Shown piece by piece: positions 17,847 through 26,702 of a DNA stretch of 64,000 nucleotides (the stretch's first letter is position 1; the number at the start of each line of letters is the position of its first letter). The notes under the pieces are model-generated. The model saw only the letters and a program-made list of their open reading frames with translations, was not told the origin of the DNA and did not search any database. A program made the translations under genes and the position numbers. The DNA comes from Winogradskyella luteola (lineage in GTDB: Bacteria > Bacteroidota > Bacteroidia > Flavobacteriales > Flavobacteriaceae), in assembly GCF_019203985.1 (NCBI RefSeq), contig NZ_JAGSPD010000005.1, forward strand, positions 222,065 through 286,064, given 5' to 3'.

Positions 17847-19202
17847 TTGAGTTTATTTAAATACGGAAGATATTCAGGATACTTAAGGCCTATTTCATAC
17901 TTAATAGATTTAAGTATAATTAATGCTATAGCTATTCTTTATTTGTTAGGGGGTAAAGAACCATTTATTTTTTCAGCGTTTATTTCAGTGGGCTGGGTTC
18001 TTCTTTCTATTTATTCTAAATTTTATGAGGTTTACAGGTATACAAGACCTGTAAATATATTATCGTTAGTGGTAAAACAGTTGATTTTATTCCTATTATT
18101 CGTATTTGCTTTTTCGGGCTTATATCACGATTTAAAAATATATCCAAGGCCCATAGTCAAATACACATTATTTTGTTTTTCGTTAATTATAATTTTCAAA
18201 TTTGCTATTTATTACCTCTTGCAGAAATATAGGGTTTCTTTTGGTGGTAATTATAGATCAACTGTGATTTTTGGATTAAACAAAAAAACGCTTGCACTAG
18301 AAAACTTCTTTAATAAAAACCCTGAGTATGGCTACTTGCACCAAAAAACGTATAATTTTAAGAATAAAAACCTGTCCTTAAGCGAATGTTTTGACTTTAT
18401 TTTAGATGAAAAAATAGATGAAATCTACTGTTCAATTTCAGAACTTACAAACTCTCAAATAGCAGACATTGTTGATTTTGCAGATAACAATTTAAAAATC
18501 CTAAAGTTTATACCAGACAGTAAGGAGATATATTCCAAGAGACTTCGTTATGAGTACTACGATTACATACCAATACTTACCTTAAGAACCATTCCCCTAG
18601 AAGATTCTGCTAACACAATTATAAAACGTGGATTTGATATTTTGTTCTCCAGTATAATTATAGTATTTATTCTATCTTGGCTCACACCACTAATTGCCAT
18701 ATTCATTAAGCTAGAATCTAAAGGCCCAGTATTTTTTAAACAATCTAGAAATGGCTTTAACTATAGGGAGTTTGATTGTTATAAGTTTCGCTCAATGACA
18801 CCTAATGAAGATGCCAATTTGTATCAAGCCACGAGAGGTGATCAGCGCGTTACTAAGGTGGGTAGATTTATAAGAAAAACCAGTATAGACGAATTACCTC
18901 AATTCTTCAATGTATTGTTCGGCGATATGTCTGTTGTGGGGCCTAGACCACATATGGTGAGCCATACAAATATGTATGCCAAGAAAATAGACAAATTTAT
19001 GGTAAGACATTTTGTGAAGCCAGGAATTACAGGTTTGGCACAAGTAAGCGGATTTAGAGGCGAAGTTGAGTCTGATAAGGATATTATTGGGCGTGTTAAA
19101 TACGATATTTTCTATATAGAAAACTGGTCATTACTCTTAGATATAAAAATCATAGCTCAAACATTTGTAAATGCTGTAAGAGGTGAAGACAAGGCATATT
19201 AA
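17847..19202 (+). CDS. Undecaprenyl-phosphate sugar phosphotransferase (WcaJ-like)
   Basis: A 451-residue polyprenyl glycosylphosphotransferase. About four hydrophobic segments and a CoA-binding-like middle domain precede the catalytic Bac_transf domain (from KRGFDILFSS, ~residue 257). That domain carries KFRSM, TSIDELPQFFNVLFGDMSVVGPRPH and KPGITGLAQVSGFRGE. It should start repeat-unit assembly by placing the first sugar-1-phosphate on undecaprenyl phosphate. The start used is TTG, because the family N-terminus (LFKYGRYSGYLRPISYLIDL) begins directly after it and no in-frame ATG lies nearby. Its stop overlaps that of the convergent gene by 4 bp. Confidence 0.92.
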   Translation: MSLFKYGRYSGYLRPISYLIDLSIINAIAILYLLGGKEPFIFSAFISVGWVLLSIYSKFYEVYRYTRPVNILSLVVKQLILFLLFVFAFSGLYHDLKIYPRPIVKYTLFCFSLIIIFKFAIYYLLQKYRVSFGGNYRSTVIFGLNKKTLALENFFNKNPEYGYLHQKTYNFKNKNLSLSECFDFILDEKIDEIYCSISELTNSQIADIVDFADNNLKILKFIPDSKEIYSKRLRYEYYDYIPILTLRTIPLEDSANTIIKRGFDILFSSIIIVFILSWLTPLIAIFIKLESKGPVFFKQSRNGFNYREFDCYKFRSMTPNEDANLYQATRGDQRVTKVGRFIRKTSIDELPQFFNVLFGDMSVVGPRPHMVSHTNMYAKKIDKFMVRHFVKPGITGLAQVSGFRGEVESDKDIIGRVKYDIFYIENWSLLLDIKIIAQTFVNAVRGEDKAY

Positions 19203-20359
19203 AGCCTTTCCCTAAGTCTATTCATCTGAGCTAGATAGTCAAAATTCTCGTAGGCCTTTGTTTGTATTTCTCTCTTAAACTCAATATTCAGCTCTGTTTT
19301 ATTAATAGATTTAATAATTGAATTTAAGTGGCCATAGTTTCCGGCTTCTGCTACCCATCCGAAATTATGATTTTGTATAATTGTTTCTCCCTCTCCACCG
19401 CCAAAATATAACATTGGTAATCCTAATTTTGCATATTCGAATATTTTTGAAGGAACAGACCCATAGATCCTATTTAATAATGGAATTATGGCAACATCAT
19501 ACTTTTGCAATTCATCATGCAGTTTTTCCCTGTCTACTCTCCCATAGAAGCAGATGGGTAGCTCATTATTAGTATTAATAAAAGATTCTATTTCGTGTTC
19601 TTCTGCACCAGAACCATACATATGCAGCTCAATCCCTTCATAAGTCAAGTTTTGACATAATTTTAAAACGCCTTGAGCCACTCCCAAAAGACCAGCATAA
19701 ACTATTTTAAGCTTTTCTCCCTTAGAATCATTTTCAGTCAAATCAGCAACCATAATATCAGGATAGTTGCGATAAAGAAACAGTTCGGGTTGAACGGTGA
19801 TTTTTTTAATGTGAGTCAATATCTCATTACTTTGCCCTAATATTAAATCTGCATTTTTGTAATTAAAATGCTCTAACTTTTTCAAAACCTTATAGCTAAA
19901 ATTCTTTTTTAAAGCACCTAGCTCAAAACCTGCACTTGGCCATAAGTCGCTTACATTTAAAACCAATTTTCGTTTCTTTGACCTTAAAAAAAGCACACAG
20001 GTAAAAGCAACAAGTAATGGTGGTGACTGTACAATAACTTTGTTTGGAATTTTATTCCAAATAAAAAACCACATTAAACTCACGCTGTAAGATAGCATAG
20101 CAAATAAGCGTAAAAACTTATTTTTAGATTTACTGGCATACAACCAAATCCTATTAATCTCTATTTCGTTTTCAATAGATTTAGATTTGATTTTACCTCT
20201 ATATTCTGAAAAAATTTTACCAGTAGGATAATTTGGAAGTGGAGTGACCACACGCACTTTATAATCTTGCTTCAACCCATTTGCTAAATGATATATACGA
20301 TTAGACGCCGCGCCAATCTCGGGAGGAAAATAACTCGTAATAATCATTAACTCTTTCAT
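19199..20359 (-). CDS. GT4 glycosyltransferase, WcaI-like
   Basis: A 386-residue GT-B glycosyltransferase. It starts MKELMIITSYFPPEIGAASNRIYHLA, typical of the WcaI group, followed by VVTPLPNYPTGKIF and NVSDLWPSAG. The donor half carries VYAGLLGVAQG and PLLNRIYGSVPSKIFEYAKLGLPMLY. It is convergent with the sugar transferase and follows the CapK-like gene by 4 nt, so those two minus-strand genes are probably co-transcribed. Specific linkage unknown. Confidence 0.88.
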   Translation of the reverse strand: MKELMIITSYFPPEIGAASNRIYHLANGLKQDYKVRVVTPLPNYPTGKIFSEYRGKIKSKSIENEIEINRIWLYASKSKNKFLRLFAMLSYSVSLMWFFIWNKIPNKVIVQSPPLLVAFTCVLFLRSKKRKLVLNVSDLWPSAGFELGALKKNFSYKVLKKLEHFNYKNADLILGQSNEILTHIKKITVQPELFLYRNYPDIMVADLTENDSKGEKLKIVYAGLLGVAQGVLKLCQNLTYEGIELHMYGSGAEEHEIESFINTNNELPICFYGRVDREKLHDELQKYDVAIIPLLNRIYGSVPSKIFEYAKLGLPMLYFGGGEGETIIQNHNFGWVAEAGNYGHLNSIIKSINKTELNIEFKREIQTKAYENFDYLAQMNRLRERL

Positions 20360-20363
20360 TACA

Positions 20364-21674
20364 CTAATTGATGTGAGAGGTGAATTGCTTTAACTTTCCA
20401 GATTTTAAACGATTCAACCTGTTAACACGATCAAAACTAATAGTAATACCGGGTTCTAAATAGCGTTTCATCGCTTTTACAATGCGTTCTTTTTTATTGG
20501 ACGAAAGTGTTTCTCGACTTACATATTTTATTATAAAATGGTCTAATGCTGTTTGCTCTATTATAAACTCGGAGACATTACCATTGTCTTCAATCACGCT
20601 TTTGGTAATATAATAAAATGTAAGACCAGCTGCTTTCTTTCCACTAGGTAAAATGGCCACATCATTAGTTCTGCCGATCAGCTTTTTTAAAATAGGCTTC
20701 CTTACAGTACTTTTCTCAGATAGAATTCCAATATCACCAATATCATATCTAATAAACGGATGAGCCTTATTGTACAATGAGGTTATTACAACTCTCCCTT
20801 CTTCGCCATATGGCAATACATTATCGTTTTTATCTAAAATCTCGATATAAAGTGTCTCACTATTTAACTGCCATTCATTGTTTTTGTTTTGAAAAGCAAT
20901 CAAATCTAATTCTGAAGCTCCATACTCGTTAATTACAGGTACGCCAAATTGTGTTTCCAACATAGATTTATCATCATCAAATAACATTTCGGATGTTACA
21001 ATGCAAACCCCAAGACTCGAACATATATTTTTCAAGACTATGTTGTTCCTTTTTAGATACTTAGCAAATTGTACAATTGAACTTGTATAGCCATTAATAT
21101 ATTCAAAACGCGATGTTTTAAACTTTTCTAAAGCATTTTCAAAAGCTGTATCGCTCAAATCAAAAACTGAGAACCGATAGCGATTGCTAAACCAATCCTT
21201 TAATCGTTCTTTGAAATGACCTTTTTTATCTAAGGGAATGCCATAAAAACGCGCCTGTTTTGAAACATTAAAATCAATATTAAACCAAGAGAAACGGTTC
21301 ATAATTACAGCCCAAGTCAGCGCATGACATTTTTTATCCTTTGCAAAAATAAAAGGATCTCCCGAGCTGCCAGAGGTTTTATTTACATAAACGTTTTTAG
21401 AACTATAAGCATCACTTAACCTTTGATCTAATGGTTGCTGTAAATGGCGTTTGGTCATTATTGGTACAGAACTCCAATCATTAAAATTAGCGGTTTTTCC
21501 AAAAGATTCGTAAAATGAATTATGCTGTAAATGAAAGGCAATGATTTCCTTTTTCTTGGTATCTACATAACTATTAAACTCAGCATTCTCTAGAGCCTGA
21601 ATTTTTGATAAAATCGATTTAGCTTCGTCGATATCAAAGCCATTTATTTTTAAAGAAAAATCAAATAATCTCAA
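20364..21674 (-). CDS. CapK/phenylacetate-CoA ligase-like adenylate-forming enzyme
   Basis: A 436-residue ANL-superfamily protein. The phosphate-binding loop TSGSSGDP is at residues 100-107; NEYGASELD and RYDIGDIG follow. Such CapK-type proteins are common in capsule and exopolysaccharide clusters, where they are thought to activate an acyl group for sugar decoration. That fits the two acyltransferases here, but no substrate is known. The apparent start is TTG, as no ATG lies in a suitable place upstream. It diverges from purD. Confidence 0.82.
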   Translation of the reverse strand: MRLFDFSLKINGFDIDEAKSILSKIQALENAEFNSYVDTKKKEIIAFHLQHNSFYESFGKTANFNDWSSVPIMTKRHLQQPLDQRLSDAYSSKNVYVNKTSGSSGDPFIFAKDKKCHALTWAVIMNRFSWFNIDFNVSKQARFYGIPLDKKGHFKERLKDWFSNRYRFSVFDLSDTAFENALEKFKTSRFEYINGYTSSIVQFAKYLKRNNIVLKNICSSLGVCIVTSEMLFDDDKSMLETQFGVPVINEYGASELDLIAFQNKNNEWQLNSETLYIEILDKNDNVLPYGEEGRVVITSLYNKAHPFIRYDIGDIGILSEKSTVRKPILKKLIGRTNDVAILPSGKKAAGLTFYYITKSVIEDNGNVSEFIIEQTALDHFIIKYVSRETLSSNKKERIVKAMKRYLEPGITISFDRVNRLNRLKSGKLKQFTSHIN

Positions 21675-21709
21675 GGTATTTTCCCCTGTTTAAGGTTTCT
21701 GTAAAATAA

Positions 21710-21741
21710 TTGTTTTTTCGACTTAAAACCAATTATTTTTG
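21710..21741 (+). promoter_or_regulatory. Bacteroidota-type promoter for purD
   Basis: TTG at 21710-21712 is followed, after a 21-nt spacer, by TATTTTTG at 21734-21741, a full match to the -33/-7 TTG/TAnnTTTG consensus. Transcription should start near 21748, about 12 nt before the purD ATG. Confidence 0.65.
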
Positions 21742-21759
21742 CCTAAAGAAAATTTAAGC

Positions 21760-23031
21760 ATGAATATTTTAGTACTTGGCTCTGGCGGAAGAGAACACAC
21801 ATTTGCATGGAAAATTGCACAAAGCAACCTTTGTAAACAACTATTTGTTGCACCTGGAAACTCAGGGACTGAAGCTATAGCAACTAACCTAAATATTTCT
21901 GTAACTGATTTTGAAGCGATAAAAAAAGCAGTTATTCAAAATCATATTGCTCTAGTTGTTGTTGGCCCAGAAGACCCTTTAGTGCAAGGTATTCACGATT
22001 TCTTTTTACAAGATGAAGCTATAAAACACGTAAAAGTAATTGGTCCTCAAATGGCAGCGGCAGAATTAGAAGGAAGCAAAGAATTTGCTAAAAAATTTAT
22101 GATGCGGCATAACATTCCCACAGCTGCTTATGAGAGTTTCACAAAAGATAATGTTGAGGAAGGCTATAAGTTTTTAGAAACGCTAAATCCGCCTTATGTT
22201 TTAAAAGCGGACGGACTGGCCGCAGGAAAAGGAGTTTTGATCTTAAATGATTTAAACGACGCTAAAACAGAATTAAAGCACATGTTGGTAGATGCTAAAT
22301 TTGGAGCAGCCAGCACCAAAGTGGTCATTGAAGAATTTTTGGATGGTATAGAATTAAGCTGCTTTGTTTTAACAGATGGCAAAGATTACAAAGTCTTACC
22401 AACGGCAAAGGATTACAAAAGAATTGGAGAAGGAGATACAGGCTTAAACACTGGAGGAATGGGAGCGGTTTCACCAGTTCCTTTTGCAACAAAAGATTTC
22501 CTTGATAAAATTGAAAATCGAATTGTAAAGCCTACGGTTGAAGGTTTAAAAAAGGACAATTTACCGTATATAGGTTTTATTTTTATTGGTTTGATAAAAG
22601 TTGGAGACGACCCAAAAGTCATTGAGTACAATGTAAGAATGGGAGACCCAGAAACTGAAGTTGTTTTACCAAGGTTAAAAACGGATTTGGTTGAAATTTT
22701 TCAAGCTATGGGAAATCAAACATTGTCCCAAATTAATATTGAGATTGATGAACGTGCGGCAACAACCATAATGTTAGTATCTGGCGGTTATCCTGAAGCT
22801 TATGAAAAAGGAAAAGAAATCTCAGGTATTGAAAACATAGAGGATTCTATCGTATTTCATGCTGGCGCAAAAAAACAAGACGGAAAGGTTATAACTTCTG
22901 GTGGGCGAGTAATGGCAATAACCTCTTATGGTAATACGCATCAAGAAGCCATAAAAAAATCTTACCAAAGTATAGAAAATCTACATTTTGATAAGATGTA
23001 CTATCGTAAGGATATTGGTTTTGATTTATAG
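21760..23031 (+). CDS. purD: Phosphoribosylamine-glycine ligase
   Basis: A 423-residue ATP-grasp enzyme of standard length. It starts MNILVLGSGGREHTFAWKIAQS and has VVGPEDPLVQGI, the ADGLAAGKGV loop, and NVRMGDPETEVVLPRL near the end of the ATP-grasp core. It makes glycinamide ribonucleotide in purine synthesis. The ATG is chosen over an upstream in-frame TTG, because that TTG overlaps the -7 promoter element. The stop overlaps the convergent small gene by 6 nt. No anomaly. Confidence 0.97.
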   Translation: MNILVLGSGGREHTFAWKIAQSNLCKQLFVAPGNSGTEAIATNLNISVTDFEAIKKAVIQNHIALVVVGPEDPLVQGIHDFFLQDEAIKHVKVIGPQMAAAELEGSKEFAKKFMMRHNIPTAAYESFTKDNVEEGYKFLETLNPPYVLKADGLAAGKGVLILNDLNDAKTELKHMLVDAKFGAASTKVVIEEFLDGIELSCFVLTDGKDYKVLPTAKDYKRIGEGDTGLNTGGMGAVSPVPFATKDFLDKIENRIVKPTVEGLKKDNLPYIGFIFIGLIKVGDDPKVIEYNVRMGDPETEVVLPRLKTDLVEIFQAMGNQTLSQINIEIDERAATTIMLVSGGYPEAYEKGKEISGIENIEDSIVFHAGAKKQDGKVITSGGRVMAITSYGNTHQEAIKKSYQSIENLHFDKMYYRKDIGFDL

Positions 23032-23253
23032 GTAAGAATGTGAAGTAACACTCTTATCTTCTTCATTATTAGCGTTGTATTTTGCTAATTGCATCATCCA
23101 ATATACAAAAGCAACCAAGCCTATAAGCATAAAGATCCATGATATAAAGTTGGCTCCAAACCAGCTTTCTAATTCTAAAGCTCTTAAAGCATCAAATGGT
23201 GCAAATAAAACATCTACAAATAAATCTTGTATGGCGTAAAAGAAATCTTTCAT
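23026..23253 (-). CDS. Small membrane protein, DUF6341-like
   Basis: A 75-residue protein beginning MKDFFYAIQDLFVDVLFAPFDALRALELESWFGAN, followed by one membrane segment (ISWIFMLIGLVAFVYWMMQL) and an acidic tail. This matches a small flavobacterial family often found between purD and the DUF6427 gene and sometimes mislabelled as uracil phosphoribosyltransferase; it has no PRPP-binding site. The start at MKDFF is preferred over one 12 codons upstream because conservation in the family, as I recall it, begins there. Function unknown. Confidence 0.75.
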   Translation of the reverse strand: MKDFFYAIQDLFVDVLFAPFDALRALELESWFGANFISWIFMLIGLVAFVYWMMQLAKYNANNEEDKSVTSHSYL

Positions 23254-23308
23254 AACTTTACTCGCTAAGCGAGATTTGAATTTTATCAATTTTAATAATA
23301 TAGCTTAT

Positions 23309-23336
23309 CAAAATTAAATTGCTTTAATTTTCACAA
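23309..23336 (-). promoter_or_regulatory. Bacteroidota-type promoter for the DUF6341-like gene
   Basis: On the minus strand, TTG (complement of 23334-23336) is followed after 17 nt by TAATTTTG (complement of 23309-23316). This is a good match to the -33/-7 consensus, about 55 nt upstream of the MKDFF start. Confidence 0.5.
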
Positions 23337-23371
23337 AAGCTAATCTAGTTGCAAAAATACAAAAACAGTTA

Positions 23372-24289
23372 ATGATTACAAGCATTTTTAGTAAATCCAA
23401 ACCTATAAACTTCATTATTGTGGTGGTTTTTATTATTTTACTTTTTGTAATCTCAAACTTTAGTGTGCTTTTTAATGAGCTAGACGAGACTTTAAAAGCC
23501 ATTCTTAAGCTAGTTATTGCGGTTTTTTTAGTCTTTCTTCTAGATTTTATTATCTCAAAAAATAACCTTACCAAAAAGAACAGCTATGCCATAATGACTT
23601 TTGGTTTGCTGTTTGGGATGTTTCCTGAAGCATTGAAGTATTCAGATTTTCTATTTGCAAATTTATTTGTTCTATTTGCTTTACGCCGTTTAATAAGTCT
23701 ACAATCTCATCTGCATATTAAGAAAAAACTGTTCGATGCAGGTTTTTGGATTATGCTGGCAACACTATTTTATTTTTGGTCGATACTGTTTTTTGCTTTG
23801 GTCATTGTGGCTCTAATTTATCATTCGCAAAATGATATTAAAAACGCCATCATACCAATTGTGGGAGTAGCAACCCTGATTGTTTTGCTATTGGTACATA
23901 ATGTTATTCTTCATAATGTTTTTGTTAGACCATCAGATTTTGAGCGCTTTGCAAGCTTAGATTATACACCATACAATAGTAGGGCACTTATTCTGAAATT
24001 TACTATTTTGTTCACCTCTTTCATTTGGATACTGATTTACTTCTTTAAGACTTTGCCAGATAAAAACAAAAGACTGAGACCTTCTTATTTTCTTATTGCT
24101 TGGGCTTCAATCATTGCTGTTTTGGTAGGTATAATTGCCCCTGTAAAAAACGGAAGCGAGTTTATATTTTTATTTGCTCCGTTTTCAATAATTATGGCAA
24201 ATTATATCGAAGTGATTTCTGAAAGATGGTTTAAGGAGGTTTTTGTAACGCTCTTAATTATTACACCAATACTAAGCCTACTGTTGTAG
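23372..24289 (+). CDS. DUF6427 family integral membrane protein
   Basis: A 305-residue protein that is almost wholly hydrophobic, with about 8-9 membrane segments. It starts MITSIFSKSKPINFIIVVVFI and contains DFIISKNNLTKKNSYAIMTFGLLFGMFPEAL, characteristic of the DUF6427 family in flavobacteria. No enzymatic motif is visible. The 3' end overlaps the convergent upp gene by 12 nt. The purD-DUF6341-DUF6427-upp order is one I recognise from other Flavobacteriaceae; no functional link is established. Confidence 0.8.
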   Translation: MITSIFSKSKPINFIIVVVFIILLFVISNFSVLFNELDETLKAILKLVIAVFLVFLLDFIISKNNLTKKNSYAIMTFGLLFGMFPEALKYSDFLFANLFVLFALRRLISLQSHLHIKKKLFDAGFWIMLATLFYFWSILFFALVIVALIYHSQNDIKNAIIPIVGVATLIVLLLVHNVILHNVFVRPSDFERFASLDYTPYNSRALILKFTILFTSFIWILIYFFKTLPDKNKRLRPSYFLIAWASIIAVLVGIIAPVKNGSEFIFLFAPFSIIMANYIEVISERWFKEVFVTLLIITPILSLLL

Positions 24290-24937
24290 TTTGTTACCAA
24301 ATGCCAAATCGCCGGCATCACCCAATCCAGGAATAATATAACCTTTGTCATTTAGAGTATTGTCTACAGCTGCAATCCAAAGGTTAGTGTCGGCATTAAA
24401 CGCTTTTGCAACATAATCCACGCCTTTTTGTGCACCAATAACACTGACCAAATGTATTTCTTTTGGAGTACCAAAGGGCTTTAGGGCTTCAAACGTTGCA
24501 ACCATAGATTGCCCCGTGGCTAACATCGGATCTGCTAAAATCAGAGTTTTATTTTCTAAACTAGGGCAAGCTAAATATTCAACAACAATTTCAAAACTCT
24601 CAGGATTGTGCTTATGTTGTCTGTAAGCTGAAATAAATGCGTTTTCTGCAGCATCAAAATAATTGAGCAAACCACTGTGAAGTGGCACACCGGCTCTTAA
24701 AATTGAACAGAGTACAATATCGTTTTTATGTAATTCCGTTTTGGAAACCCCTAGTGGAGTCTCGATATCATGGGGTTCAAAATGAAGCGACTTGCTCAGT
24801 TCTAGACCTAGAATTTCACCAATACGTTCAATATTACGGCGAAAACGCATGCTGTCTTTTTGAATTGTTTTATCCCTTATTTCAGCAATAAATGTATTTA
24901 GTATAGATGGTGTTTCGGAGAGGTTATGAATATGCAT
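24278..24937 (-). CDS. upp: Uracil phosphoribosyltransferase
   Basis: A 219-residue type I phosphoribosyltransferase of normal length. The PRPP-binding motif ILADPMLATGQSM (catalytic loop residues ~133-145), SILRAGVPLHSGL and the C-terminal YIIPGLGDAGDLAFGNK uracil-binding signature are all present. It salvages uracil to UMP. It diverges from the DUF4254 gene over a 71-bp gap. Confidence 0.97.
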   Translation of the reverse strand: MHIHNLSETPSILNTFIAEIRDKTIQKDSMRFRRNIERIGEILGLELSKSLHFEPHDIETPLGVSKTELHKNDIVLCSILRAGVPLHSGLLNYFDAAENAFISAYRQHKHNPESFEIVVEYLACPSLENKTLILADPMLATGQSMVATFEALKPFGTPKEIHLVSVIGAQKGVDYVAKAFNADTNLWIAAVDNTLNDKGYIIPGLGDAGDLAFGNKLQQ

Positions 24938-24978
24938 ATTAGGACTGTTTGTTGAATGGCTAAGTTAATAATTCAAAG

Positions 24979-24986
24979 TATATTTG
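24979..24986 (+). promoter_or_regulatory. Candidate -7 element for the DUF4254 gene
   Basis: TATATTTG matches TAnnTTTG and lies 22 nt before the ATG at 25009. The nearest upstream TTG is 24 nt away, slightly longer than usual, so only the -7 element is claimed. Confidence 0.4.
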
Positions 24987-25008
24987 CATATTCTAAAATC
25001 GAATTAAT

Positions 25009-25617
25009 ATGTTTTCAGATAAGGCAAACGCTATATTCCAAGAGGTTATAAAAACATACAAAGTTTTGAATACGGTTGATCAATCTTTCACAAACAAATA
25101 TGATAAAAGTGAAGATTTAATAGCACATTTACTGTATAGAAAATGCTGGATTGATACCGTTCAATGGGCTTATGAGGATATTATTAGAGATCCAAATATA
25201 GAACCTATTGCGGCATTAAAATTAAAGCGTATGATTGATGCATCTAACCAAGACCGAACAGATACGGTTGAATATATCGATAGCTATTTTTTAGATAAAT
25301 ACAAAGATGTTGAGGTAAAACCCAATGCAAAAATTAATTCTGAAAGTCCAGCTTGGGCTATAGATAGACTATCAATTTTAGCTTTAAAAATCTACCACAT
25401 GCATCTCGAAACGATTAGAGACGATGCATCTGATGCTCACAAAGCTGCTTGCCAAAAGAAGTTGAATATTTTGTTAGAGCAACGCAACGATTTAAGCACA
25501 GCTATTGATGACTTATTGAACGATATTGCCAATGGAGACAAGTACATGAAAGTCTATAAGCAAATGAAAATGTACAATGACGATGAGCTTAACCCGGTTC
25601 TAAGAGGACAAAAGTAA
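25009..25617 (+). CDS. DUF4254 domain protein
   Basis: A 202-residue, mostly alpha-helical soluble protein. IAHLLYRKCWIDTVQWAYEDIIRDP near the N-terminus and IDRLSILALKIYHM in the middle are typical of the DUF4254 family. Members are often encoded beside a family 9 glycosyltransferase, as here (45 nt gap), which suggests a role in lipopolysaccharide-type glycan assembly. Biochemical function is unknown. There is no signal peptide or membrane segment. Confidence 0.82.
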   Translation: MFSDKANAIFQEVIKTYKVLNTVDQSFTNKYDKSEDLIAHLLYRKCWIDTVQWAYEDIIRDPNIEPIAALKLKRMIDASNQDRTDTVEYIDSYFLDKYKDVEVKPNAKINSESPAWAIDRLSILALKIYHMHLETIRDDASDAHKAACQKKLNILLEQRNDLSTAIDDLLNDIANGDKYMKVYKQMKMYNDDELNPVLRGQK

Positions 25618-25624
25618 TTTGTCT

Positions 25625-25650
25625 CCCTGAACTTGTTTCAGGATCTCATT
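25625..25650. repeat. Short dispersed repeat with hairpin between the DUF4254 and GT9 genes
   Basis: CCTGAA/TTCAGG arms (25626-25631 and 25637-25642) with a 5-nt loop, followed by ATCTCAT. It resembles the degenerate repeat family seen in intergenic gaps at 48.6, 49.5 and 51.0 kb. It lies between two genes that probably share a transcript. Confidence 0.45.
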
Positions 25651-25661
25651 TACTGAAACGA

Positions 25662-26696
25662 ATGCCAAACCCAAAACACATACTCGTCATAAGATTCTCA
25701 GCGATGGGAGACGTAGCTATGACGGTACCTGTGTTAAGAGCGCTGACTGAACAATATCCTGAGTTAAAAATCACAGTAGTCACCAAGTTTTTTTTTAACC
25801 CCTTTTTTAAAGATTTAGAGAACGTTGAGGTTTATTCTGCGGATTTAAAAGGAAAACACAAAGGTGTTTATGGGCTTTATAAGCTTTCAAATGAGCTAAA
25901 AGCCAAACGGTTTGATGCTGTAGCAGATTTGCACAACGTTTTACGAAGTAAAATCTTAAAATTCTTTTTTACAGGAAAGAACGTTATACAGATCGATAAA
26001 GGTAGAGCAGAAAAAAAGGCTTTAGTTTCTGGTAAACGATTTCAACAATTAAAAACTACGCATCAGCGTTATGCTGACGTGTTTAATAATCTGGGTTATC
26101 CTATTGATCTGTCTAATCCATCATTCCCCAAGAAAGTTGATTTAACTTCAAAACTAAACGCTTTTATTTCTAATAAAGAGCATAAAACTATAGGTGTTGC
26201 GCCTTTTGCAGCTCATAAAAGTAAAATGTATCCATTACATCAAATGGAAGATGTTATAACTGAATTATCTAAAGATTACAACATCATCTTGTTTGGTGGA
26301 GGAAAAGAGGAAATAAAAACTTTAGACCAGTTTGAAGCTAAATATAAAAACGTCCGTTCCGTGGCTGGAAAATTGAATTTAGACGAAGAATTAGCTTTAA
26401 TTTCTAATCTAGATGTTATGCTGTCTATGGATTCTGGTAATGGACATTTAGCGGCTATGTTCGGCATAAAAGTGATTACAATATGGGGAGCTACACATCC
26501 TTATGCTGGCTTTGCACCTTTCAATCAACCTAAGGACTATGCTCTTGTAGCGGACAGAAAGCAATATCCACTAATACCAACTTCGGTTTACGGAAATAAG
26601 TTTCCTGAAGGTTATGAAAATGCCGCAGGTAGCATTTCCGTTGATGCGGTTGTAACAAAAATTAAAGAGATCTGTGGGCTTTCAAAAACGAAGTGA
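25662..26696 (+). CDS. GT9 glycosyltransferase (heptosyltransferase-like)
   Basis: A 344-residue GT-B protein of family 9. It starts HILVIRFSAMGDVAMTVPVLRALTEQYP, the classic WaaF/WaaC opening. The donor-site half has IGVAPFAAHKSKMYP, ILFGGGKEE and MDSGNGHLAAMFGIKVITIWGATHP. Family 9 usually adds heptose to lipid A-core, but flavobacteria seldom make heptose, so another sugar is possible. It probably forms an operon with the DUF4254 gene. The end is convergent with the oxidoreductase gene, 6 nt apart. Confidence 0.88.
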   Translation: MPNPKHILVIRFSAMGDVAMTVPVLRALTEQYPELKITVVTKFFFNPFFKDLENVEVYSADLKGKHKGVYGLYKLSNELKAKRFDAVADLHNVLRSKILKFFFTGKNVIQIDKGRAEKKALVSGKRFQQLKTTHQRYADVFNNLGYPIDLSNPSFPKKVDLTSKLNAFISNKEHKTIGVAPFAAHKSKMYPLHQMEDVITELSKDYNIILFGGGKEEIKTLDQFEAKYKNVRSVAGKLNLDEELALISNLDVMLSMDSGNGHLAAMFGIKVITIWGATHPYAGFAPFNQPKDYALVADRKQYPLIPTSVYGNKFPEGYENAAGSISVDAVVTKIKEICGLSKTK

Positions 26697-26702
26697 ACAT
26701 TT

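Noticed and set aside
23026..23253. Uracil phosphoribosyltransferase label for the small gene next to purD
   Set aside because: It is 75 residues with one membrane segment and no PRPP site; the true upp gene is at 24278-24937.
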